From assembly GCF_022271435.1 (NCBI RefSeq), contig NZ_JAFIQY010000003.1, positions 186,001-250,000 on the forward strand: a stretch of 64,000 nt of DNA, written 5' to 3'. The position numbers and the translations under genes are program-made. The notes below the pieces were generated by a model that worked only from the letters and a program-made list of their open reading frames with translations, ran no database searches and was not told where the DNA came from. This document shows positions 1 through 10,223 of this stretch, one piece after another. The DNA is from Streptomyces monomycini. GTDB lineage: Bacteria > Actinomycetota > Actinomycetes > Streptomycetales > Streptomycetaceae. Every line of letters starts with the position of its first letter. Positions within the stretch are counted from its first letter, which is position 1.

Positions 1-1
1 T

Positions 2-409
2 CCGGTCGCCGAGGTCGCGCCGGACACGTACGTCCTGGGCATGGCGGACGCGGTCGTGACCAACGACCCGATCACCGGCCAGGGCTCGAACACCGCCGCC
101 CGCGGCGCGGCCGTCTATCTGGACACGATCCTGGAGCGCGGTGCGGCACCCTTCGACCCGGAGTGGATGCGGTCGGCCTTCGCCGCGTTCTGGCGGCACG
201 CCCAGCAGGTCACGGAGTTCACGAATCTGATGCTGGAACCGCTGCCGCAGCATGTGCAGCGCCTGCTGGTGGCCGCCGCCGAACACCCCGCCGTGGCGCA
301 CCGTTTCGTCAACGGGTACGCCGACCCGGCGGACTACCACGACTGGCTGATGACGGCGGCTCTCGCCGATTCCTACCTGGCCACCGCCACCGCCGGCACC
401 AGGGGGTGA
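2..409 (+). CDS. Styrene/indole monooxygenase-type FAD oxidoreductase, C-terminal part
   Basis: Only the last 135 codons are in the window; the reading frame is open from base 2 and the N-terminal FAD-binding fold lies to the left. The visible part contains VVTNDPITGQGSNTAARGA, the flavin-contact segment of the StyA-type (p-hydroxybenzoate hydroxylase fold) monooxygenases, followed by a helical C-terminus with FVNGYADPADYHDWLMT that is typical of the StyA substrate-binding domain. Such proteins epoxidise styrene- or indole-like substrates with reduced FAD from a partner reductase. The Streptomyces substrate is not deducible here. It converges on the GNAT gene to its right, so they are not co-transcribed. 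Confidence 0.7.
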   Translation, partial: PVAEVAPDTYVLGMADAVVTNDPITGQGSNTAARGAAVYLDTILERGAAPFDPEWMRSAFAAFWRHAQQVTEFTNLMLEPLPQHVQRLLVAAAEHPAVAHRFVNGYADPADYHDWLMTAALADSYLATATAGTRG

Positions 410-440
410 GAGCCGGCAGCCGGCCGGCCCCGCCCCGCTC

Positions 441-920
441 TCAGCTTCTGCCGCCCGTCTCCAGCGCCAGCGTGAAACGTTTCTTGTCCTTGCGGGTCGC
501 GCCGAACCGGTCGTAGAAGCGGATCGCTCCCGCGTTCCAGTCGGGCGTGTTCCACTGCATCTCCGCGACGCCCAGCGCCTTGCCCTCGCCGATGACCGCC
601 TCGACCAGCAGGGCGCCCAGCCCGAGTCCGCGGTGCTCGGCGCGCAGGTAGAGGCAGTCCAGGCTCAGGTATTCGCGGCCCTGCCAGGTGTCGAAGGCCG
701 TCGAGCAGGTGGCGTACCCGGCGAGTTCGCCGCCGGAGAGTTCGGCGACCAGGCAGCGCAGCCACTGCGGCCGCGGCCCGAAGAGCGCGTCCGCTAGCCG
801 TTCCTCCAGGTCGGCGGCGGGCGGCGCGGACCGTTCGTACGCGGCGTGTTCCGCGGCCAGCGCGACCACGTCCGCCAAATCCGTCCGGACCGCGTGGCGG
901 ATCACCGGGGCCCTCGTCAT
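441..920 (-). CDS. GNAT family N-acetyltransferase
   Basis: A 159-residue single-domain GNAT protein. The acetyl-CoA pyrophosphate loop is seen as LRAEHRGLGLGALLVEAVIG (Q/RxxGxG/A pattern), followed by the N-T-P-D-W-N-A-G-A-IRFYDRFGA segment that forms the conserved C-terminal strand and helix. The overall resemblance is to diamine/spermidine-type acetyltransferases of the GNAT fold, but the acceptor cannot be named. It lies about 240 bp downstream of mmsA on the same strand, beyond a strong hairpin, so it is probably transcribed separately. Confidence 0.8.
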   Translation of the reverse strand: MTRAPVIRHAVRTDLADVVALAAEHAAYERSAPPAADLEERLADALFGPRPQWLRCLVAELSGGELAGYATCSTAFDTWQGREYLSLDCLYLRAEHRGLGLGALLVEAVIGEGKALGVAEMQWNTPDWNAGAIRFYDRFGATRKDKKRFTLALETGGRS

Positions 921-1065
921 GGAGCACCTGCCGCGGCACGCTGCATGTCCACGGCTCCTGTGGGCTGTTGTTCGTCATTCATACGCAGCATCATGCGCCA
1001 TCCGGCCGGAACGGTTCCCCGGTATTACGACGGGATTTCCGCGACGGCGGTGAAGGACGGGACGT

Positions 1066-1120
1066 CACGGGCCCGTCAGGCCTCCAGCGCCCCGGCCCGC
1101 CCACGCCGGCCGGGCCCGTG
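1066..1120 (-). terminator. Hairpin after the iol operon
   Basis: Perfect 10-bp arms CACGGGCCCG (1066-1075) and CGGGCCCGTG (1111-1120) flank a 35-nt loop which itself can pair. It sits 38 bp beyond the mmsA stop codon, at the end of the leftward iol operon. There is no T-tract, which is common for actinobacterial terminators. Confidence 0.5.
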
Positions 1121-1157
1121 CATCCGTCCCACACGGGCCCGCGGATCTCCGCCACTG

Positions 1158-2651
<1,494 letters not shown>

Positions 2652-2730
2652 GCGGGAGCCTTTCTGGGGTACGGCGGTGAGCGGATGCCGTGACGGGGGG
2701 GGACGGGCGGCGGGTCGGGGTGCGACGGTC

Positions 2731-2774
2731 CGATTCGGTTCGGTCGATTCGGTTCGATTCGGTTCGATTCGTTC
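2731..2774. repeat. Decamer tandem repeat CGATTCGGTT
   Basis: Four copies of CGATTCGGTT or a one- to two-base variant (2731, 2745, 2755, 2765), the first two separated by CGGT. It lies in the 185-bp gap between iolD and mmsA. No coding frame or regulator site is recognised in it. Confidence 0.8.
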
Positions 2775-2836
2775 CGGACTTATTCGGTTCGGCTCGGGGA
2801 GTACGGGCGGCTTCGGGTTCGCGGCGGGGGCGTGGT

Positions 2837-4747
2837 TCAGAGATGACGGCGGCGCGCGGTGGCGTGCCGGTCGTAGTCCTTACGGGCCTCGACCGCCGCC
2901 GGACGTGTCGCGATCTCGGCCACAGGGACATCCCACCAGGCTTGAGCCGCGGGCGCGCCCGGCACAGTGTCGGCCGTTGCGGTCTCGACATAGACACATG
3001 TGGGGCGCTCGTCGGCGCGGGCCGCGGCGAGCGCCGCGCGCAGGTCGCCGACGGTCGCGGCACGGATGACGTGCATCCCCAGGGACGCGGCGTTGGCGGC
3101 GAGGTCCACGGGCAGCGGGTCGCCCGTGTAGGAGCCGTCGGCGGCCCGGTAGCGGTAGGCGGTGCCGAAGCGCTCGCCGCCGGTCTGCTCGGACAGGCCG
3201 CCGATGGAGGCGTACCCGTGGTTCTGGACGAGCACGATGTTGATGTTGATGCCTTCCTGGACCGCGGTGACGATCTCGGTGGGCATCATCAGATACGTAC
3301 CGTCGCCGACCAGCGCCCACACGGGCCGGTCGGGCGCCGCCAGCCGCACCCCGATGGCGGCGGGGATCTCGTAGCCCATGCAGGAGTAGCCGTATTCGAG
3401 GTGGTACTGGCGGCGGGAGCGGGCCCGCCACAGTTTGTGCAGGTCACCGGGGAGCGAACCGGCCGCGTTGATGACCACGTCCTGGTCGCCGACGGTGGCG
3501 TCCAGCGCGCCGAGCACCTGGGTCTGGGAGGGGCGTACGGAGGCGTCGGGCGCGGCGTAAGCGGCGTCGACGAGGGATTCCCAGCGGGCTTTGGCGGCGC
3601 CGTACTCCGCCTCGTACTCCGGTGTGACGCGGTGTCCGGACAGGGCCTCGGTCAGCGCTTCGAGGCCGGTACGGGCGTCGGCGACCAGCGAGGTCGCGGC
3701 GAGCTTGTGGGCGTCCCAGGAGGCGATGTTCAGGTTGACGAAGCGGACGCCGGGGGCGGCGAAGAGGGTGGCGGAGGCGGTGGTGAAGTCCGTGTAGCGG
3801 GTGCCGACACCGAGGACGAGATCGGCGCGGGCGGCCAGCGCGTCGGCCGTGGCGGTGCCGGTGTGGCCGATGCCGCCCACGTCGGCCGGGTGGTCGTGGC
3901 GCAGGGAACCCTTGCCGGCCTGGGTGGAGGCGACGGGGATGCCGGTGGTGTCGGCGAGGGCGCGCAGGGCGTCCTCGGCCTCGCTGTGGTGGACGCCGCC
4001 GCCCGCGACGATCAGCGGCCGCTCGGCGGCGCGTACCGCCCGTACGGCTTCGGCCAGCGCGGCGGCGTCGGGCGCGGGCCGGGGCACCCGCCACACCCGG
4101 TCGGCGAAGAACTCCTCGGGCCAGTCGTACGCCTCGGCCTGCACGTCCTGCGGCAGCGCGAGCGTGACGGCGCCGGTCTCCACGGGATCGGCGAGCACCC
4201 GCATCGCCTGGAGGGCGGCCGGAATCAGCGCCTCCGGGCGGGTCACGCGGTCGAAGTAGCGGGAGACCGGGCGCAGGGCGTCGTTGACGGACACATCGCC
4301 CGCGTACGGGACTTCGAGCTGCTGGAGCACGGGGTCGGCGGGGCGGGTGGCGAAGGTGTCGCCGGGCAGCAGCAATACCGGGAGGCGGTTGACCGTGGCG
4401 AGGGCCGCGCCGGTGACGAGGTTGGTGGCGCCGGGACCGATGGAGGTCGTGACGGCGTGTGCGGACAGACGGTCGCGCTGGCGTGCGTATCCGACCGCGG
4501 CGTGCACCATGGCCTGCTCGTTGCGGCCCTGGAGGTAGGGCATGGTGTCCGGGCCGGCCTCCAGGAGGGCCTGGCCGACGCCGGCCACATTGCCGTGCCC
4601 GAAGATGCCCCAGCAGGCGTTGATCAGGCGGTGTCTGGTGGGCGCCCCGGCCCGGCCGCCGGAGGCCGCGGGGGCGTCCCGCTCCGTGTACTGGTGGGCC
4701 AGAAAGGTGACCAGGGCCTGCGCCACCGTCAGGCGTCGAGTGGTCAT
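2837..4747 (-). CDS. iolD: 3D-(3,5/4)-trihydroxycyclohexane-1,2-dione hydrolase
   Basis: A thiamine diphosphate enzyme of 636 residues, the usual IolD length. It hydrolyses the ring of the inosose dehydration product to 5-deoxy-glucuronate. The start MTTRRLTVAQALVTFLAHQY is chosen because it overlaps the iolB stop codon (ATGA); the longer open frame upstream is antisense-like sequence inside iolB. The ThDP-binding motif begins GDGTYLMMPTEIVTA and ends at NHGYASIGGLS, and the N-terminal half has ACWGIFGHGNVAG and TSIGPGATNLVTGAA, typical of the family. It is translationally coupled to iolB. Confidence 0.95.
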   Translation of the reverse strand: MTTRRLTVAQALVTFLAHQYTERDAPAASGGRAGAPTRHRLINACWGIFGHGNVAGVGQALLEAGPDTMPYLQGRNEQAMVHAAVGYARQRDRLSAHAVTTSIGPGATNLVTGAALATVNRLPVLLLPGDTFATRPADPVLQQLEVPYAGDVSVNDALRPVSRYFDRVTRPEALIPAALQAMRVLADPVETGAVTLALPQDVQAEAYDWPEEFFADRVWRVPRPAPDAAALAEAVRAVRAAERPLIVAGGGVHHSEAEDALRALADTTGIPVASTQAGKGSLRHDHPADVGGIGHTGTATADALAARADLVLGVGTRYTDFTTASATLFAAPGVRFVNLNIASWDAHKLAATSLVADARTGLEALTEALSGHRVTPEYEAEYGAAKARWESLVDAAYAAPDASVRPSQTQVLGALDATVGDQDVVINAAGSLPGDLHKLWRARSRRQYHLEYGYSCMGYEIPAAIGVRLAAPDRPVWALVGDGTYLMMPTEIVTAVQEGININIVLVQNHGYASIGGLSEQTGGERFGTAYRYRAADGSYTGDPLPVDLAANAASLGMHVIRAATVGDLRAALAAARADERPTCVYVETATADTVPGAPAAQAWWDVPVAEIATRPAAVEARKDYDRHATARRRHL

Positions 4748-5733
4748 CGTGGGTCTCCCTCGGGGTCGGCTTCCGGGGTGTCGTCCAAGTTCGGACGGGG
4801 GTCGGCTTCCGGTGCGTCGTACAGCGGCAGTCTGGGGTCGACGGGCTGGTCGGGCCAGGTGTCGCGGATCCAGCCGTGGTCCGGGTGGTCGCAGATCAGC
4901 CAGGCGCGCTCCTCCCCCGGGCCGGCCATGACGTTGAGGTAGTACATGGTGTGGCCGGGTGCGGCGATGGACGGGCCGTGCCAGCCGTCGGGGATCAGTA
5001 CGGCGTCGCCGCTGCGGACCTCGGCGAGTACGTCCGTACCGCGTCCGCTGCCGGAAGGGGTGACGCGCTGATACCCGAGTCCTTCGGAGCCGTGAGCAGG
5101 GGCGATCTCGAAGTAGTAGATCTCCTCCAGCTCGCTCTCCTCCCCCGGCCGGCACTCGTCGTGCTTGTGGGGCGGGTACGACGACCAGTTGCCGCCGGGC
5201 GTGAGCACCTCCACGGCGATGAGCTGGTCGCACGCGAAGACACCGGCCGCGCCGAAATTGTTGACCTGGCGCGAGCAGTTGCCCGTACCGCGCAGTTCCA
5301 CCGGCACGCCGCTCGCGGGGCCGTACCGCGCGGGCAGGCGGCGCGAGCAGCGGGCGCCGGTCAGCGCGAACCGGCCGCCTGAGGCGCTGCTGATCCGCGC
5401 CTCGGCGTCACGCGGTACGTAAGCGAAGTCGGTGACTCCGCTGAACACGTCCTCGCGCCCGGCCAGTTCGAAAGGCTCTTCGCCGCCGACCGTGACCGTA
5501 CAGCCGCCGTTCAGCGGCAGCACGATCCACTCGCTGTCGCCGGCGGCAAACGTATGGCTCGCGCCGGGCGGCAGCCGGACGACGCGCAGGGACGCGTACC
5601 GCAGGGCCGTATCCTCGTCGGCCGTCCGGCCCGGGGCGATGTCCAGCTCGTACGGTCCGTGCTCGTCGGACCTGTCGCTGGCCCTGTCGCGGGCCCTGAT
5701 GTGGAACTCGGTGTTGCGCAGCTCGGTCGTCAT
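4744..5733 (-). CDS. iolB: 5-deoxy-glucuronate isomerase
   Basis: A 329-residue IolB/KduI-type cupin that converts 5-deoxy-glucuronate to 2-deoxy-5-keto-gluconate. Recognisable segments are NNFGAAGVFACDQLIAVEV, SSYPPHKHDECRPGEESELEEIYYF with metal-binding histidines and glutamates, and HGPSIAAPGHTMYYLNVMAG. The start MTTELRNTEFHIR is preceded by GGGAGGAG at a good distance; an in-frame start eight codons earlier lacks this. The C-terminus carries about 30 extra acidic, proline-rich residues with a DAPEADPRP/DTPEADPEG repeat beyond the normal fold. Its stop overlaps the iolD start by 4 bp. Confidence 0.93.
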   Translation of the reverse strand: MTTELRNTEFHIRARDRASDRSDEHGPYELDIAPGRTADEDTALRYASLRVVRLPPGASHTFAAGDSEWIVLPLNGGCTVTVGGEEPFELAGREDVFSGVTDFAYVPRDAEARISSASGGRFALTGARCSRRLPARYGPASGVPVELRGTGNCSRQVNNFGAAGVFACDQLIAVEVLTPGGNWSSYPPHKHDECRPGEESELEEIYYFEIAPAHGSEGLGYQRVTPSGSGRGTDVLAEVRSGDAVLIPDGWHGPSIAAPGHTMYYLNVMAGPGEERAWLICDHPDHGWIRDTWPDQPVDPRLPLYDAPEADPRPNLDDTPEADPEGDPR

Positions 5734-5806
5734 GACTGCAAGTCTCCTCCCTGCCACTGACAGTTACCGCGGTCGCCGCTGGAGCACGGTCACCGCTGAA
5801 GCGTGA

Positions 5807-6700
5807 TCACCTCTGGAACAGGGAGACGGCGGTGTCCACGGCCGCCGCCACGTCCCCGTCCGCCGGATAGAGCAGCGAACGGCCCACCACCAGCCCCTGC
5901 ACGGTCGGCAGACGCAGCGCCTTGCGCCACTTCTCGTACGCCGCTTCCTGGTCCGCGGCGCTGTCCTTGATGTCGCCGCCGAGCAGCACCGTCGGCAGCG
6001 TCGAGGCCTCGCAGACCTGCGCCATGCCGTCCGGATCGTCGGTGACCGGCAGCTTCAGCCATGTGTACGCGGAGGTGCCGCCGAGGCCGGAGGCGATGGC
6101 GACGGACTTCGTCACGGCCTCCGCGCTCAGGTCGTTACGGACGATGCCGTTCACCCGCCGGGAGAGAAACGGTTCGACGAAGACGGGCAACTCCCGTTCG
6201 GCCATGGCGTCTATGGCGCGGGCCGAGGACTCCAGAGTGGTCAGCGAGCCGGGGTCGTCGTAGTCGATACGCAGCAGCAGTTTTCCGGCGTCGAAACGGA
6301 GCCGGGCGATGTCCTGCGGACGGTGGCCGGTGAACCGGTCGTCCAGCTCGAAGGAGGCCCCGGTGATGCCGCCGCGATTCATGGAGCCCATCACGACCTT
6401 GTCTTCGAGGGCGCCGAGCAGGAGCAGATCCTCCAGGATGTCGGCGGTGGCGAGCACGCCGTCCACGCCGGGGCGGGAGAGCGCCAGGCACAGGCGCTCC
6501 AGGAGGTCGAGGCGGTTGGCCATGGCCAGCTTGCGGTCACCGACGGCGAGCGCGCCCCGCGCCGGGTGGTCGGCCGCGATGATCATCAACCGGCCGCTGT
6601 CGCCGATCAGCGGGCGGCGGGTGCGGCGCGCGGCGGCCTGGGCGACGGCCTGCGGGTTCCGGGCCCGCAGTGTCACGATGTCGGAGATCCGAGTGGTCAA
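5807..6700 (-). CDS. (beta/alpha)8 aldolase-like protein of inositol catabolism (Cgl0159-like)
   Basis: A 297-residue TIM-barrel protein placed between iolC and iolB, where other organisms have the 2-deoxy-5-keto-gluconate-6-phosphate aldolase. It resembles the Cgl0159-type proteins found in actinobacterial iol clusters, recognised by IIAADHPARGALAVG, GVLATADILEDLLLLGAL, MGSMNRGGITGASFELDD and GGTSAYTWLKLPV. The lysine of TWLKLPV is a candidate Schiff-base residue (inference). It is not the class II aldolase IolJ of Bacillus. A TTG start is chosen because AAGGTGAG lies 8 bp upstream; a GTG four codons earlier is the alternative. Confidence 0.75.
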   Translation of the reverse strand: MTTRISDIVTLRARNPQAVAQAAARRTRRPLIGDSGRLMIIAADHPARGALAVGDRKLAMANRLDLLERLCLALSRPGVDGVLATADILEDLLLLGALEDKVVMGSMNRGGITGASFELDDRFTGHRPQDIARLRFDAGKLLLRIDYDDPGSLTTLESSARAIDAMAERELPVFVEPFLSRRVNGIVRNDLSAEAVTKSVAIASGLGGTSAYTWLKLPVTDDPDGMAQVCEASTLPTVLLGGDIKDSAADQEAAYEKWRKALRLPTVQGLVVGRSLLYPADGDVAAAVDTAVSLFQR

Positions 6701-6782
6701 GGCGGTTCTCACCTTCTGGTGGGACGAGTTCGTACGAGGGCCACCGGGCGGGGCCCGGTCGGGGACTCGGCCGGGCGGAGGG

Positions 6783-6847
6783 CGGTGCCACCGGGGCGGG
6801 GCCGGCGGCACGGGGGGGGCGGAGTGCGGTGCCACTGGGGCGGAGCC
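6783..6847. repeat. Imperfect 21-bp direct repeat upstream of the aldolase-like gene
   Basis: Two copies of a 21-bp sequence beginning CGGTGCCAC (6783-6803 and 6827-6847) differ at two bases and lie in a G-rich tract between iolC and the next gene (6701-6919). Nothing else is recognised in this 219-bp gap. Confidence 0.6.
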
Positions 6848-6919
6848 TGGCGTCACCGGGGGGCGGGGCGACCCGGCCGCGCGCACGCCGGCCGGACGTA
6901 CGGCGATCGGCCGGGACGC

Positions 6920-7936
6920 TCAGCGAGCCGCGAGGAACTCCTCGACCTCGGCGCACGTCGGCATGGCGGACGAACAGGCCAGCCGGGACGCGACGATCGC
7001 GCCGGCGGCGTTGGCGTACCGCATCATCGGCTCCAGCTCCCACCCGGACAGCAGCCCGTGACACAGCGCTCCCCCGAAGGAGTCACCGGCTCCCAGGCCG
7101 TTGACGACTTCGACGGGAGTCGGCGGCACCTCGGCGGTACGGCCGTCGCGGTGCACGGCCAGCACGCCCTTGGGCCCCTGTTTGACGACGGCCAGTTCGA
7201 CGCCCATGTCCAGCAACGCCTGCGCGCAGCGCTTCGGTTCGCGGACACCGGTGGCGACCTCCGCCTCGTCGACGTTGCCGACCGCGACCGTCGCGTGGGC
7301 GAGCGCGGCCTCGTAGTACGGGCGCGCCCGGTCCATCGCCGCCGTGCCGGTGACGCCGCCGGCACCGGACGCGCCGCCTTCACCGCCCCAGAACATCGGT
7401 CGCCAGTCCAGGTCGAAGACGGTGATTCCCGCCTTGGCGCGCGCTTCCAGTGCGGCGAGGGTGGCCGTACGGCTCGGCTCCTCGCACAGGCCGGTGCCGG
7501 TCATCCAGAAGATGCGGGCGGCCCGTACGGCGTCGCGGTCCAGCTCTTCGGGGTGGATGACCAGGTCGGGCGCCTTGGGGCGGCGGTAGAAGTAGAGCGG
7601 GAAGTCGTCCGGCGGGAAGATCTCGCAGAAGGTGACGGGAGTCGGGTACTCCGCCACGGACGTCACCCAGCGGTCGTCCACACCGAAGTCGCGGAGCGCC
7701 TGGTGGACGTACGCGCCGAAGGGGTCCGTGCCGGTACGGCTGATGACCGCCGTACGCCGCCCCAGCCGGGCGGCGGCGACCGCCACGTTGGTGGCCGAAC
7801 CGCCGAGAAACTTCCCGAACGTCTCGACCCGGGAAAGCGGAACGCCCGTCTGCAACGGGTAGATGTCCACTCCGGTGCGGCCCATGGCGATCAGATCGTA
7901 CGGGCCGTTCTCTGCGGTCTGCCGCGGCTCGGTCAT
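6920..7936 (-). CDS. iolC: 5-dehydro-2-deoxygluconokinase
   Basis: A 338-residue PfkB/ribokinase-family kinase, the normal size for IolC. It phosphorylates 2-deoxy-5-keto-gluconate at C6. The family signatures are GGSATNVAVAAARLGRR near residue 47 and NGLGAGDSFGGALCHGLLSG with the catalytic aspartate near residue 285; MGRTGVDIYPLQTGVPL is the IolC-specific N-terminal segment. It is the first gene of the leftward iol operon, starting 55 bp from a TTGACA -35 element shared with the divergent control region. Confidence 0.95.
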   Translation of the reverse strand: MTEPRQTAENGPYDLIAMGRTGVDIYPLQTGVPLSRVETFGKFLGGSATNVAVAAARLGRRTAVISRTGTDPFGAYVHQALRDFGVDDRWVTSVAEYPTPVTFCEIFPPDDFPLYFYRRPKAPDLVIHPEELDRDAVRAARIFWMTGTGLCEEPSRTATLAALEARAKAGITVFDLDWRPMFWGGEGGASGAGGVTGTAAMDRARPYYEAALAHATVAVGNVDEAEVATGVREPKRCAQALLDMGVELAVVKQGPKGVLAVHRDGRTAEVPPTPVEVVNGLGAGDSFGGALCHGLLSGWELEPMMRYANAAGAIVASRLACSSAMPTCAEVEEFLAAR

Positions 7937-7967
7937 GTGCGCCCCTCCGGTTCGTCGCTGGGCACAG

Positions 7968-7996
7968 GTCTAACCGGGCACCCGAGAGCCTGTCAA
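7968..7996 (-). promoter_or_regulatory. Promoter of the leftward iol operon
   Basis: Read on the minus strand, TTGACA (7996-7991) is followed after 17 bp by TTAGAC (7973-7968), 31 bp before the iolC start codon. The -35 is a perfect consensus. An operator-like box abuts it on the upstream side. Confidence 0.6.
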
Positions 7997-8000
7997 TACT

Positions 8001-8012
8001 TTGTCCTTACAT
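8001..8012. promoter_or_regulatory. IolR-like operator box 1
   Basis: TTGTCCTTACAT. The core TGTCCTTACA fits 9 of 10 positions of KGWCHTRACA, the site I recall for the GntR-type repressor IolR of Corynebacterium glutamicum. It lies 4 bp upstream of the iolC -35. No iolR gene is in the window. Confidence 0.5.
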
Positions 8013-8070
8013 TCTGACGTCGGGACCGGAGTGCAGCGGCCGGCGCCACCACGGGGTACCGACCCGTACA

Positions 8071-8096
8071 AAGTCCTTAAGTCCTTATGTCATGAC
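8071..8096. promoter_or_regulatory. Tandem GTCCTTA operator boxes 2 and 3
   Basis: GTCCTTA occurs at 8073-8079 and again at 8081-8087, an 8-bp step, followed by TGTCATGAC. The motif is the same as the centre of box 1 at 8003-8009. The pair ends 6 bp before the -35 of the rightward iol promoter, a position suited to repression. Confidence 0.45.
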
Positions 8097-8102
8097 GAAG
8101 TC

Positions 8103-8131
8103 TTGACACTCCCCGGACCGGGATGGAGGCT
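8103..8131 (+). promoter_or_regulatory. Promoter of the rightward iol genes
   Basis: TTGACA (8103-8108), 17-bp spacer, GAGGCT (8126-8131). The -35 is perfect, the -10 is weak, as expected for a regulated promoter. The first gene starts 65 bp downstream. Confidence 0.55.
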
Positions 8132-8195
8132 GTGCCCCACAACCCAGCCCCCGCGCCTCCCGGTCACCGCCGACCGGCGAGAGGAGAGCCGCAGC

Positions 8196-9116
8196 ATGTC
8201 CGTTCCCCATGCCGTCCCGCGCGTTCTGGACCGACTGCGCATCGGATCGGCCCCCGACTCGTGGGGCGTCTGGTTCCCCGACGACGAGCAGCAGGTCCCG
8301 TGGCAGCGCTTCCTGGACGAGGTCGCCGAGGCCCGGTACGAATGGATCGAACTCGGCCCGTACGGCTATCTGCCCACCGACCCCGCCGTCCTCCACGCGG
8401 AGCTCGCCCGGCGCGACCTGAAGGTCTCCGCGGGCACGATCTTCACTTCGCTGCACCACGGCCCGGGCGTGTGGGACAAGACCTGGGCACACGTCAGCGA
8501 AGTCGCCACCCTCACCCAGGCGATGGACGCCAGGCACCTGGTGGTCATCCCGTCCTTCTGGCGCGACGACAAGACCGCGGAAGAACTGGAGCCGCGCGAA
8601 CTGACCACCGAGCAGTGGCACCACTTGAACAGCGGCATGGAACGGCTGGGCAGGCGGGTACGGGAGGAATTCGGCCTGGACATCGTCGTGCATCCGCACG
8701 CCGACACGCACATCGACACCGAGGAACACGTCGAACGCTTCCTCGACGGGACCGACTCCTCCCTGGTCAGCCTGTGCCTGGACACCGGGCACTACGCGTA
8801 CTGCGGCGGCGACAGCGTCAAGCTCATCAAGACCTACGGCGAGCGGATCGGCTACCTCCATCTCAAGCAGGTCGACCCGGAGATCCTCGCGGACGTCGTC
8901 GCGAAGGGCACGCCCTTCGGGCCCGCGGTCCGGCAGGGCGTGATGTGCGAACCGCCGCTGGGGGTCCCGGCACTGCCGCCCGTCCTGGACGCCGCCCAGG
9001 ACCTGGACATCGACCTCTTCGCCATCGTCGAACAGGACATGTACCCCTGTCCCGCCGACCAGCCCCTGCCCATCGCGCGGCGCACCCGCAACTTCCTGCG
9101 CTCCTGCGGCGCCTGA
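8196..9116 (+). CDS. Sugar phosphate isomerase/epimerase, IolE-like (putative inosose dehydratase)
   Basis: A 306-residue xylose-isomerase-like TIM barrel. The start follows GAGAGGAGAG. Segments APDSWGVWFPDDEQQVPW, WIELGPYGYLPTDPAVL, VVHPHADTHIDTEEHVERF, CLDTGHYAYCGGDSV and YLHLKQVDP provide the His, Asp and Glu metal ligands shared by IolE (2-keto-myo-inositol dehydratase), IolH and IolI (inosose isomerase). The position beside iolG, opposite iolC, and the absence of another iolE-like gene in the cluster favour the dehydratase role, but IolI or IolH function cannot be excluded. It is first in the rightward transcription unit, followed by iolG after 33 bp. Confidence 0.75.
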   Translation: MSVPHAVPRVLDRLRIGSAPDSWGVWFPDDEQQVPWQRFLDEVAEARYEWIELGPYGYLPTDPAVLHAELARRDLKVSAGTIFTSLHHGPGVWDKTWAHVSEVATLTQAMDARHLVVIPSFWRDDKTAEELEPRELTTEQWHHLNSGMERLGRRVREEFGLDIVVHPHADTHIDTEEHVERFLDGTDSSLVSLCLDTGHYAYCGGDSVKLIKTYGERIGYLHLKQVDPEILADVVAKGTPFGPAVRQGVMCEPPLGVPALPPVLDAAQDLDIDLFAIVEQDMYPCPADQPLPIARRTRNFLRSCGA

Positions 9117-9149
9117 GTCCCGTCCGTACGGAGCGAGGAGTACCACGAG

Positions 9150-10172
9150 ATGAGCCAGCAGCACGGAACGCTCGGCGTGGCCGTCATCGGCACCGGCCGC
9201 ATGGGCGCCGACCACGTACGCCGGATCAGCGACGTCATCAGCGGAGCGCGGGTGGCGGCGGTCGTCGACATCGACGCGGACCGGGTGAAGCGCGTCGCCG
9301 ACGCCGTCGAGGGGTGCACGCCCTACACCGAACCGGCGGCCGCCATGGCGGACCCGGACGTCGACGCCGTACTGATCGCCTCGCCGGGCGCGTCCCACGA
9401 GGACGCGCTGCTCGACGCGTTCGCGCGCGACCTGCCGGTGCTGTGCGAGAAGCCGCTCACCCCGGACCCGGCCTCCGCGCTGCGCGTCCTGGAGGCCGAG
9501 CAGCGACTGGGCCATCGGCGGGTGCAGGTCGGATTCATGCGCCGGTACGACGCCGACTACCTCAAACTCAAGTCGCTGCTCGACCAGGGCGCGTACGGCC
9601 GGCCCCTGATGCTCCACAACAAACACCGCAACGCCGGCACGCCCCCCGGCTTCACCAACGCCATGATGATCCACGACTCGGCCGTCCACGAGATCGACGT
9701 GACGCGCTGGCTGCTGGACGAGGAGATCACCGCCGTACGCGTCCTGCGCCCGACGCCCCTCGGCACCGCGCCCGACGGCCTCAGCGACCCGCAGCTCATC
9801 CTCTTCGAGACCGCCGCCGGGCAGCTCGTCGACACCGAACTCTTCGTCAACTGCGGCTTCGGCTACCAGGTCAGCTGCGAGGCGGTCTGCGAAGGCGGCA
9901 CCGCGCGGATCGGCGACGACCACGGCGTGTTCGTCAACGCGGCCGGCAAATGGGGCGGCTCGATCACTCCTGGCTTCGTGGAACGTTTCGAGGAGGCGTA
10001 CGACCGGCAGGTGCAGCGCTGGGTGAACGCCACGCGGCGCGGCGAGGTCGAGGGCCCGAGCTGCTGGGACGGCTACGCGGCGGCCGCGGTGTGCGCGGCG
10101 GGCGTACGCGCCCAGGCCACCGGCGAACGCGTCGAGGTCGAGCTGGGCGAGCGGCCTGCGCTGTATCGCTGA
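9150..10172 (+). CDS. iolG: Inositol 2-dehydrogenase-like Gfo/Idh/MocA oxidoreductase
   Basis: A 340-residue NAD(P)-dependent dehydrogenase. Residues 10-40 form the Rossmann motif [27 protein letters not shown] is the Gfo/Idh lysine motif, and [18 protein letters not shown] contains the catalytic Asp-x3-His pair. In the inositol pathway this enzyme makes 2-keto-myo-inositol (scyllo-inosose). GGAG lies 12 bp before the ATG. It is co-directional with the IolE-like gene 33 bp upstream and with the transporter downstream. Substrate preference among myo-, scyllo- or chiro-inositol cannot be read from the sequence. Confidence 0.85.
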   Translation: MSQQHGTLGVAVIGTGRMGADHVRRISDVISGARVAAVVDIDADRVKRVADAVEGCTPYTEPAAAMADPDVDAVLIASPGASHEDALLDAFARDLPVLCEKPLTPDPASALRVLEAEQRLGHRRVQVGFMRRYDADYLKLKSLLDQGAYGRPLMLHNKHRNAGTPPGFTNAMMIHDSAVHEIDVTRWLLDEEITAVRVLRPTPLGTAPDGLSDPQLILFETAAGQLVDTELFVNCGFGYQVSCEAVCEGGTARIGDDHGVFVNAAGKWGGSITPGFVERFEEAYDRQVQRWVNATRRGEVEGPSCWDGYAAAAVCAAGVRAQATGERVEVELGERPALYR

Positions 10173-10223
10173 GCCACGGTCGGTTTACGGCCCGTCCGTG
10201 TCGCCGTTCTGGCCGTAGCGGCG

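Noticed and set aside
4748..5233. N-terminal extension of IolD to position 5233
   Set aside because: The extra residues are Arg/Pro-rich and lie antiphase inside iolB; the ATGA overlap start at 4747 gives the family length.
6323..8017. Large + strand frame opposite iolC
   Set aside because: Composition is that of a mirror of the coding strand; no motif or ribosome binding site.
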